NCBI GenBank assembly: GCA_031550205.1
Contig: JAVBOV010000039.1
Coordinates: 1-53,082 of the forward strand
Direction of reading: 5' to 3'
Length of the DNA stretch: 53,082 nucleotides
DNA from: JAVBOV01 sp031550205
Lineage (GTDB): Bacteria > Pseudomonadota > Alphaproteobacteria > RF32 > CAG-239
Shown piece after piece: positions 47,049 to 53,082 of the stretch. Under the pieces are notes generated by a model that did not search any database, was not told the origin of the DNA, and saw only the letters and a list, made by a program, of their open reading frames with translations. The number at the start of each line of letters is the position of its first letter. Position 1 is the stretch's first letter. Position numbers and translations under genes: made by a program.

Positions 47049-47594
47049 TTATAAATCTATCCAATATCTTTTATAGACAGGGCCGGTGGGATTCCAGGGC
47101 ATGGTGATTTTGTTTTCAAGCACTCCGCCGTTTTTTTCAATTGCTTTCCAAGAGCCAATATTTTCTTCTTTGGCAGCAACCATAACTTTTTTTAGCCCAA
47201 GTTTTTTTGCTTCTTTCAGCAAAAGTCTCAGGCCTTTGGTGGCGTATCCTTTTTTTCTTTGAGAAATTCTAATGCCGTAAGCAATATGCCCTGATTTATA
47301 TAGTAAAAAAGGAGTTAGATAATGTCTAAGGTCGAATTGACCTATGAATTCTTTACCTTCAACCAACCAGAACGAGGTTTGGGGAACCTTATCGTAATAT
47401 TTTCCATCTTCACATAAAATTTGTTTTGGCTTGAAGTCTTTGTAAAATTCTTCTTGCAGAAATTTATCAAAATTATCTTTTAAGTTGTTTATAAAATCAG
47501 ATTCTGTATTAAATCCATGAATGAAGCCTTCTTCGCAGGCGTTGATGTAACTGTTTTTAAATTCTGTGCTTGGTTTTATGAGTTTTAGCATCAT
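47049..47594 (-). CDS. GNAT-family N-acetyltransferase
   Basis: 181 residues. The acetyl-CoA binding motif lies at about 110-125 (RISQRKKGYATKGLRLLL), preceded by strands WLVEGKEFIGQFDLRHYL and followed by VMVAAKEENIGSWKAIEKNGG. This is the RimJ/RimL-like arrangement. The substrate is unknown. The ATG overlaps the stop of the thioredoxin-like gene, so they are co-translated. Confidence 0.85.
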   Translation of the reverse strand: MMLKLIKPSTEFKNSYINACEEGFIHGFNTESDFINNLKDNFDKFLQEEFYKDFKPKQILCEDGKYYDKVPQTSFWLVEGKEFIGQFDLRHYLTPFLLYKSGHIAYGIRISQRKKGYATKGLRLLLKEAKKLGLKKVMVAAKEENIGSWKAIEKNGGVLENKITMPWNPTGPVYKRYWIDL

Positions 47595-48166
47595 CTTAAA
47601 AAACCGTCTATTTTGTCTTTGACTTCTCTTTCAAAGCCGGATTTGTTGGAGGTTTTGTTTTGGAGGTTTTCGATTTTTTGGTAGCCGTCGGCGTAGCCGT
47701 TTCTGACTTTGGCCAAGACAACCTCAAGCGGGCGGTCCAGTTTATAGGCGCTGATGTAGTTATAATCGCGGTTTTCGTTATAATCCACAGTGTAATAGTC
47801 ATATTTATTTTGATAATTTTTAGTATATACCTCTTCTAACATTTCCATGGCTTTGGGGCAGCTGCGGCAGGCCATGGCGCTGTTATAAAATACGTATATA
47901 ATCGAGCGGTCGTAGCGGTAGGCGGTGTTTTGAAAATATTGCCCCTGGGTTTGGTTTGGGTTGTAGCCGCCTTGGTATTGAAGGTCTTCAGCTGCGGCTG
48001 TGTTGGAGAGAAACAATATAGCCGAGATTGTCACGGTTTGCAGGGCAAACCTCACAATGACATTTTTTTTAAATGAGATTGCCACGGCTGACCCCACCCG
48101 GCCTCCCCTTGAAAGGGGAGGGGAAAAGGGTGCGGTTATAAGGGTGAGCAGGAATTTTTTAGCCAT
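47591..48166 (-). CDS. exported thioredoxin-like protein with repeat-encoded leader insertion
   Basis: 191 residues; start chosen at MAKKFLL with GGAG upstream. Residues 1-14 and about 49-61 (AILFLSNTAAAED) together make a normal signal peptide, but about 34 residues between them are encoded by two palindromic repeats (48023-48124). The mature part has a thioredoxin-like core with a CRSCP site (YVFYNSAMACRSCPKAMEML), so a redox or TrbC/TraF-like periplasmic role is possible. Its start overlaps the M24 peptidase gene by 31 bases. Confidence 0.65.
   Translation of the reverse strand: MAKKFLLTLITAPFSPPLSRGGRVGSAVAISFKKNVIVRFALQTVTISAILFLSNTAAAEDLQYQGGYNPNQTQGQYFQNTAYRYDRSIIYVFYNSAMACRSCPKAMEMLEEVYTKNYQNKYDYYTVDYNENRDYNYISAYKLDRPLEVVLAKVRNGYADGYQKIENLQNKTSNKSGFEREVKDKIDGFLR
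48023..48124. repeat. family A and B palindromes inside the leader of the thioredoxin-like gene
   Basis: 48023-48062 is a full family A copy (GAGATTGTCACGG ... CTCACAATGACA). 48074-48088 is a second partial one (GAGATTGCCACGG). About 48090-48124 is a family B-type palindrome (CCTCCCC-ttgaaa-GGGGAGG). All stay in frame with the gene. Confidence 0.88.
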
Positions 48167-49854
48167 TCTCTTTCTCCTTCTTCAAGGTAAGGTGAGATTT
48201 TTTTATAAACCTCGGCATGATAATTGTTAAGCCAGTTGATTTCGCTGCTGTCCAGCAGTTCAACGTTAATCAGGTTTTTATCAATTGGAACATAGGTTAA
48301 ATTGACAAACCTTAAAAACCCCTCCATGACGCTTGGCGCAACATAAACAAGGTTTTCAATGCGGATGCCGTATTCTCCCTCTTGATAAAAACCCGGCTCA
48401 ATGGAAAGAACCATGTTTTCTTTTAAGGGATAATGGGTGCCGCCTGAGGATATGTTTTGCGGGCCTTCGTGCACATTTAGGAAATGGCCGACGCCGTGGC
48501 CGGTGCCGTGGTTGTAAACCAAGCCTTTTTGCCAAAGTTCGCGGCGAGAGAGAATGTCTATGCTCATGCCGTTGGTGCCGACTGGAAAAATGCTGGAGCT
48601 TAAGGCAATGTGAGCTTTTAAGACATAGGTGAAATTGTCTTTTATCTCTTGTTTGGGGTTGCCGATGGCGATGGTGCGGGTGATGTCGGTGGTGCCGTCT
48701 AAATATTGGGCGCCGCTGTCAATGAGCAGTACGCCTTCGGTTAAGGGCTGGTTGGTCAGTTCGGTCGGACGATAATGGATGATGGCGGCGTTAGCGCCCG
48801 CGCCGACAATGGCGCCAAAGCTTTCAGAAAAAAAGTTTTGGTTGGATTTTCTAAAGTCATATAATTTGGCAGCCGCATCGATTTCGGTTTTGCCCTGCCA
48901 GTTGTTTTCAAGCCAATACAAAAATTTGACCATAGATACGCCGTCGCGCAGGTGAGCCTGTTTGGTTCCTTCAAGTTCGACCAGGTTTTTTTCAGCTTTC
49001 ATCACTTGGCAGGGGTCAATTTGGCTTTGGTGCTCAATTTTATATTTTTTGAAAAAATCTGCAATAATTGACGGTGCGGCATAAAAGCAGCAGTTGACTT
49101 TCTTTTTCTTATATGCGCTCAGTTCTTTTTCAACTTTTTCAAGCGGCAGAATTTTGATGTTTTTGGGCAGGCTTAAATCTTTGTGGCTGCTAAAAACAGT
49201 AATTTGCCCTTGTTTGTTAACCAAGGCCATGGCTCTGACAACCGGCGAGTGCGGCAGCAGGTTGGAGCGAATGTTTAAGAGCCAGGAGACGCTGTCGGCG
49301 GCGGCGATGAAATAGGCATCGAGACTGCCGCGTTCAAGCCGGTCGCAGAAATCGGCAATTTTTTCTTCAGCAGTGATGCCGGAGAACTCAAGCTTGTGTT
49401 CAAAAACCAAAGTTTCTTTGCTTATGAGCAGCGGCGGGAGAATTTCGCTCGGCTCAAATTTGAGCTTGGGCAGGGATGCGGCCGCAAAATCCTGCAGTTT
49501 TTCAATTTCATGAACGGTGTGGCACCAGGGGTTATAGCCGAGAAAAGTTTTTTGCTCGGAATTGACGTGCTTTAAGAGCCACTCATTTAAAACATTATGC
49601 TTGCCGCAGATAACCTCAACATATTGGGGGTTGGTTTCAAGTTTGGCCTGAATTTCATAGCGGCCGTCGACAAACAGATAAGCCTTTTCGGCAAAAACCA
49701 ACAATGTTCCCTTGGAGCCGGAGAAATTGGTGAGGTTTAAGATGATGTTTTCTTCATCTAAAATATCTTGGCCGATAAACTGATTGTTTCTGGTCACAAA
49801 CAGGGCGTTCAACTTGGATTTTTTTATTTTTGTCTGCAGTTCAGCCAGGGTCAT
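48136..49854 (-). CDS. pepP: M24B-family Xaa-Pro aminopeptidase
   Basis: 572 residues from MTLAELQTKIKK; GGAG lies upstream, and the ATG overlaps the prmA stop by four bases. A tandem creatinase-type N-terminal region (about 1-300) precedes the metal-binding pita-bread fold: Asp residues in LLIDSGAQYLDGTTDITRT, His in HGTGHGVGHFLNVHEGP, Glu in LSIEPGFYQ and IRIENLV. It removes N-terminal residues before proline. pepP-like symbol is used loosely; the longer form resembles the family's three-domain members. Confidence 0.87.
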   Translation of the reverse strand: MTLAELQTKIKKSKLNALFVTRNNQFIGQDILDEENIILNLTNFSGSKGTLLVFAEKAYLFVDGRYEIQAKLETNPQYVEVICGKHNVLNEWLLKHVNSEQKTFLGYNPWCHTVHEIEKLQDFAAASLPKLKFEPSEILPPLLISKETLVFEHKLEFSGITAEEKIADFCDRLERGSLDAYFIAAADSVSWLLNIRSNLLPHSPVVRAMALVNKQGQITVFSSHKDLSLPKNIKILPLEKVEKELSAYKKKKVNCCFYAAPSIIADFFKKYKIEHQSQIDPCQVMKAEKNLVELEGTKQAHLRDGVSMVKFLYWLENNWQGKTEIDAAAKLYDFRKSNQNFFSESFGAIVGAGANAAIIHYRPTELTNQPLTEGVLLIDSGAQYLDGTTDITRTIAIGNPKQEIKDNFTYVLKAHIALSSSIFPVGTNGMSIDILSRRELWQKGLVYNHGTGHGVGHFLNVHEGPQNISSGGTHYPLKENMVLSIEPGFYQEGEYGIRIENLVYVAPSVMEGFLRFVNLTYVPIDKNLINVELLDSSEINWLNNYHAEVYKKISPYLEEGEREWLKNSCSPL

Positions 49855-50687
49855 TTTAATTTCTCCATTAAGATAATTCTCCATTGTTCAAATTCATAAG
49901 CTTTAACGGGAGTGAGATAATATTTTTTATGTTCTTTGACAACCCAGTCCAATTGGCTTTCGGTAAAGCCCGATAAAATGCAGAAACCGCCCCTTTTGAG
50001 GTGGGTTTCCAGGTTGTGAGCCATGTCAACCAGCGGGTTGGCCAGAATGTTGGCCAAGACCAAGTCATATGGCTTGTTGCTGCCGACAACGGCGGCATGG
50101 TAGCCGTTGCTGATTTCGGCGGTGATGTTTTTTTCTAAGCCGTTGCTTTTGACGTTGGCTTTGGTCACATCCACGCTTTCGCGGTCAATGTCTACGGCAA
50201 TGATTTCAGCTTCAGGCCAGAGTTTGGCGGCGGCCAAAGACAAAATGCCGGAGCCGGTGCCGATGTCTAAGATTTTTTGCGGAAGCATTTTGGCTTTATG
50301 TAAATCTTCCAAAGCCTGCAAACAGCCGCGGGTTGTCGGGTGGTTAAAGCCAAAGGCGGTCTCTGCATAAATTTTTAACGATATTTTGGGTTTTATAGAG
50401 TGTTTATCATCAGGGTTGCAGATATAAAACATTTCGGTTTCATATGGCGGGAAGTGAGAAGGGTGGGACTTGAGCCAGTTTTGGCTTTCAAGAATCTCAA
50501 GTTTATATTTGGGTTTCAGGCCGTTTGCTTCAGCTTGGTTTAAAAAATCTTTTTCATTAAAATATTCAGCATAGGCAATGTGGCTTGAGGTTTCAAAGTC
50601 TTCCGTGAGTGCAGAAAAATATTCCTCTAGAAAGGCAAGAGTTTTGTCATCGGCTTGTTTAAATGTCAACTGCCAGCATTTACTCAT
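49851..50687 (-). CDS. prmA: ribosomal protein L11 methyltransferase
   Basis: 278 residues. SAM-binding motif ILDIGTGSGILSLAAAKL with the acidic residue in IIAVDIDRESV, and the catalytic-site style VLANILANPLVDMA. The N-terminal substrate domain (1-120) is weakly conserved, as usual. It methylates L11 on several amines. ATGA overlap with the peptidase gene makes a two-gene unit, extended by the thioredoxin-like and GNAT genes. Confidence 0.93.
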   Translation of the reverse strand: MSKCWQLTFKQADDKTLAFLEEYFSALTEDFETSSHIAYAEYFNEKDFLNQAEANGLKPKYKLEILESQNWLKSHPSHFPPYETEMFYICNPDDKHSIKPKISLKIYAETAFGFNHPTTRGCLQALEDLHKAKMLPQKILDIGTGSGILSLAAAKLWPEAEIIAVDIDRESVDVTKANVKSNGLEKNITAEISNGYHAAVVGSNKPYDLVLANILANPLVDMAHNLETHLKRGGFCILSGFTESQLDWVVKEHKKYYLTPVKAYEFEQWRIILMEKLK

Positions 50688-50754
50688 ATGATATCTTCTG
50701 TTTTTGTTTGACTGTTATGCAGTATAATATAAAATAATGCCACATTATGCAAGA

Positions 50755-50896
50755 GGCCTGTCTCAAAATTGTTTTTTCGGGTCAACTGAGCGGTCGCTTC
50801 CGGTGCTCGAATGCTCATGTACTAAAGTGTACACTCCGCTTCTGTGCTCCGGGTCTTCCTCCATTTGACCCGAAAAATTCAATTTTGAGACAGGCC
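50755..50896. repeat. hairpin element with conserved core, copy 2
   Basis: Outer arms GGCCTGTCTCAAAATTG / CAATTTTGAGACAGGCC are perfect (17 bp); inner arms TTTTTCGGGTCAA / TTGACCCGAAAAA continue the stem. The core 'ttccggtgctcgaatgctCATGTACTaaagTGTACACTccgcttctgtgctccgg' is that of copy 1 at 8.8 kb. It sits between divergent prmA and the lipoprotein gene. Confidence 0.88.
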
Positions 50897-50921
50897 AGGT
50901 TCAAAAAAGAAAGATTGATAT

Positions 50922-51689
50922 ATGAAAAAATTTGCAGTTTTATTGGTTTTGGTTTTGGTTTCGGCATGCAGTAAAAGCGGATATGATTTTAATTTTATGC
51001 CTTGGAGGCAAGAGTTTATTGAAACATGGAATGCTTATGATATTGAGTTTTTTGAGCAGGGGCCGCGGTATTTGAAAACCGAGACAATTGTGGAAAGAAA
51101 TTATCCGAAAAACGAGCTTTTGACCGCGTTTAAGGGATATGTGGCGGCAGATGAAAAAACTTATAAGAAAGACTATTATGCCACCGAAAAACTGCGTGTT
51201 AATGAAGACGGGTATCTCAGCACCGGCTCGGTTCCTGAAAAATTTAAGAAAGGCGAGCAAAAGGCTGTTTTGGGCGTGAGCAAAGTTGACGGAGAAGAAC
51301 TGTTTCTGGTGCCTTCGGATATAGATACTTTTGTGGTTTTGGTTAAGGATGACGGCAGCTTTTATGGCAAAATGGGGCAGATCAGATATAATAAGCTGAT
51401 TGTTTTGGACGCTGACTTTCACCCATATCCTCAAACCTTGAAATTGCTGCCGATTGCAACGACTAATGCAGAGCAAACCGAACCGGTGACCGGTTTTGAG
51501 ATTAAATATTCAGGTTTGAAAGACGGGCAGGCAGTGCTGACTTATTACGATTATACTCCTGGAAATACGGGAAAATATGAAGATTTTAAGTTTTCAACTC
51601 AGTCGGAAACCATCGGCGAGGTTAAGGGCGTTAAGTTCAAGATAATGGGCGCAACTGACGAAAAACTAGACTACATGGTAGTCGAATAG
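50922..51689 (+). CDS. hypothetical lipoprotein
   Basis: 255 residues from MKKFAVLLVLVLVSAC with lipobox VSAC. The rest is a beta-rich soluble domain (LSTGSVPEKFKKGEQKAVLGV, TFVVLVKDDGSFYGKMGQIRYN). No recognised family. The upstream gap is largely the hairpin element; yebC follows 36 bases later on the same strand. Confidence 0.72.
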   Translation: MKKFAVLLVLVLVSACSKSGYDFNFMPWRQEFIETWNAYDIEFFEQGPRYLKTETIVERNYPKNELLTAFKGYVAADEKTYKKDYYATEKLRVNEDGYLSTGSVPEKFKKGEQKAVLGVSKVDGEELFLVPSDIDTFVVLVKDDGSFYGKMGQIRYNKLIVLDADFHPYPQTLKLLPIATTNAEQTEPVTGFEIKYSGLKDGQAVLTYYDYTPGNTGKYEDFKFSTQSETIGEVKGVKFKIMGATDEKLDYMVVE

Positions 51690-51725
51690 TTCCATATTTT
51701 AAATTAAGAAAGAGGAAGATTAAAC

Positions 51726-52475
51726 ATGGCAGGACATTCCCAGTTTAAAAATATTATGTATCGCAAAGGGGCGCAGGACGCCAAGAAGGCAAGGGTTTAT
51801 GCCAAGCTTTCAAGAGAAATTACGGTGGCGGCAAAAACCGGCGCGCCGGATCCGGCGAAGAATCCGCGCTTGCGTTTGGCAATTCAAGCAGCAAAGGCCG
51901 AATCTATGCCCAAGGACAATATTGAAAGAGCAATTGCCAAGGCTTCGCAAGTGGCGGGCGGCGACGATTATGTGATTGTGCGTTATGAAGGTTTCGGTCC
52001 GGGAAAAGTTGCAATAATTGTTGAGGCTTTGACCGATAATAAAAACCGCACGGCCGGAAATGTGCGCGCACTTTTTGGAAAACGCGGCGGGGTGATGGGA
52101 GAATCGGGCTCGGTGGCGTTTAATTTTGAGCGAATCGGTTATATTGAGTATCCGAAATCTGCCGCCAGAGCCGAAGAGATGTTTGAGGCGGCGTTGGAAG
52201 CCGGCGCTAATGATGTGGTGGGCGGCGAGGTTCACGAGATTGAAACTCTGCCCGATGATTTGAGCATGGTGACCGAGGCCTTGGAAAAAAACTTTGGCAC
52301 GCCGACAGCTTCACGTTTGGATTGGAAAGTGCTGGTTAAAACTGATGTTACGGACTTAGAAACCGCCAAAGCGCTGTTTGACTTTATTGATGCCATGGAA
52401 GAAGACGACGACGTGCAAAAGGTTTATACCAATGCCGAAGTGGCGCCGGAAGTTATGGCAAAATTAGGAGAATGA
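51726..52475 (+). CDS. yebC: YebC/PmpR-family transcription or translation regulator
   Basis: 249 residues opening MAGHSQFKNIMYRKGAQD, the family hallmark, with LARIQAAKAESMPKDNIERAI-like LAIQAAKAESMPKDNIERAI and YEGFGPGKVAIIVEALTDN. Members act as DNA-binding regulators or ease translation of difficult motifs (TACO1 type). AGAGGAAG lies upstream. ruvC follows after one base, the usual pairing. Confidence 0.93.
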   Translation: MAGHSQFKNIMYRKGAQDAKKARVYAKLSREITVAAKTGAPDPAKNPRLRLAIQAAKAESMPKDNIERAIAKASQVAGGDDYVIVRYEGFGPGKVAIIVEALTDNKNRTAGNVRALFGKRGGVMGESGSVAFNFERIGYIEYPKSAARAEEMFEAALEAGANDVVGGEVHEIETLPDDLSMVTEALEKNFGTPTASRLDWKVLVKTDVTDLETAKALFDFIDAMEEDDDVQKVYTNAEVAPEVMAKLGE

Positions 52476-52476
52476 T

Positions 52477-52962
52477 TTGAGAATCTTGGGGCTTGATCCG
52501 AGTTTGGCATCCACCGGATGGGGGGTTATTGAGGTTAACGGCAATAAGCTTTCATATGTGGCGGACGGCATTATTACCACTGATGCCAAGACGGATCCGG
52601 CGGAGAGGCTGGTTAAGCTGCACCAAGGGGTTTGCGAGGTTATTGAGCTTTATAAACCCGATGAGGCGGCAATTGAAGAAGTTTTTCTAAATACTAATCC
52701 GCATTCAAGTTTGAAGCTGGGGCAGGCGCGCGGCGTGATTATGCTGGCGCCGGCCATATTCGGCATTCCGGTTGCCGAATATGAGCCGAACAAGATTAAA
52801 AAAGCGGTGGTGGGTGTGGGACACGCTGAAAAACACCAGGTTGGCACCATGATTAAAATTTTGCTGCCGGGGTGCAAGCCGAAAAACAATGACTCGGCAG
52901 ATGCGCTGGCTATTGCCATATGTCATAATAATTTTAGAAAAGTTCGCTCTGCGGGCTACTAA
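52477..52962 (+). CDS. ruvC: Holliday junction resolvase RuvC
   Basis: 161 residues beginning at TTG, with TAGGAG upstream. Catalytic acidic residues D7 (ILGLDPSLASTGWG), E67/E68 (AIEEVF), and D139/D142 (NNDSADALAIAICH) are in place. It cuts four-way junctions with RuvAB; ruvA and ruvB are not seen in the 120 bases left of the window. A hairpin element follows. Confidence 0.93.
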   Translation: MRILGLDPSLASTGWGVIEVNGNKLSYVADGIITTDAKTDPAERLVKLHQGVCEVIELYKPDEAAIEEVFLNTNPHSSLKLGQARGVIMLAPAIFGIPVAEYEPNKIKKAVVGVGHAEKHQVGTMIKILLPGCKPKNNDSADALAIAICHNNFRKVRSAGY

Positions 52963-52976
52963 TACAGAAATTGCGG

Positions 52977-53027
52977 GGGTGGCAAAAATTCATGTACTTA
53001 AAGTGTACACTAAAATTTTTGCCACCC
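52977..53027. repeat. hairpin element with conserved core, copy 3 (short)
   Basis: Arms GGGTGGCAAAAATT / AATTTTTGCCACCC, perfect over 14 bp, around CATGTACTTAAAGTGTACACT. It carries only the centre of the core seen in copies 1 and 2. It lies just after ruvC and could end its transcript. Confidence 0.85.
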
Positions 53028-53082
53028 TTTATTTCTTATTATTAGCCTCACATATCAAACTTTTAGGGGATATTGCAGTTCT

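Overview
The window looks like chromosome of an alphaproteobacterium of moderate G+C content, probably an uncultured, host- or gut-associated lineage. The evidence is the gene content and order: fliL-fliM-DUF6468-motE-TPR, uvrC-pgsA, obgE next to rsfS, rpmA-rplU, xseB-ispA, yebC-ruvC, and an OmpR/EnvZ-type pair. TGA is used as a stop codon, so the code is standard. The host-association idea is inference, resting partly on two secreted-protein genes that resemble Bacteroidota genes and start without a Shine-Dalgarno sequence.

Layout. 1-550: two small unknown genes. 590-1150: repeats plus two unusual tRNA-like genes on the minus strand, one with a 75-nt insertion in its D-loop. 1288-6261: a YjfB-like protein, uvrC, pgsA and an OmpR/EnvZ-like pair separated by a 158-bp inverted repeat. 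6262-6982: a heptamer array and a promoter-to-terminator ncRNA candidate (possibly 6S RNA). 6983-13394: an XRE regulator, rsfS, obgE, rpmA, rplU, a secreted nuclease, a lipoprotein, a HigA-like regulator, an HTH + SPFH-like protein and rlmH. 13787-21510: a minus-strand run of N-formylglutamate amidohydrolase-like, uvrB, a TPR protein, motE, DUF6468, fliM and fliL. 21930-25859: two minor-pilin-like genes. 26081-30385: phosphate transport, DsbA/Com1-like, ArsR, xseB and ispA. 30880-35024: rnd, aspS and two TRL-like lipoproteins. 35153-37706: tRNA-Thr and tRNA-Gln, each followed by displaced copies of its own 3' end, with HAD and Nudix hydrolase cargo. 37707-42921: a DEAD-box helicase, two Bacteroidota-like secreted proteins and a zincin-like protein. 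42966-47594: small accessory genes, including two copies of a family with a conserved leader and divergent body, each followed by a small membrane protein. 47591-52962: a thioredoxin-like protein, an M24 peptidase, prmA, a lipoprotein, yebC and ruvC.

The most distinctive property is the number of short palindromic repeat families between genes. At least two copies lie inside genes and encode part of an N-terminal leader, much like Rickettsia palindromic elements. The best candidates for something undescribed are the serial tRNA-3'-end insertion region (35.2-37.7 kb), the two conserved-leader cassettes (44.2-46.8 kb), the hairpin family with one core and locus-specific arms (8.8, 50.8 and 53.0 kb), and the tRNA with a D-loop insertion (1.0-1.15 kb).

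All calls come from reading the sequence alone; no database search was run.
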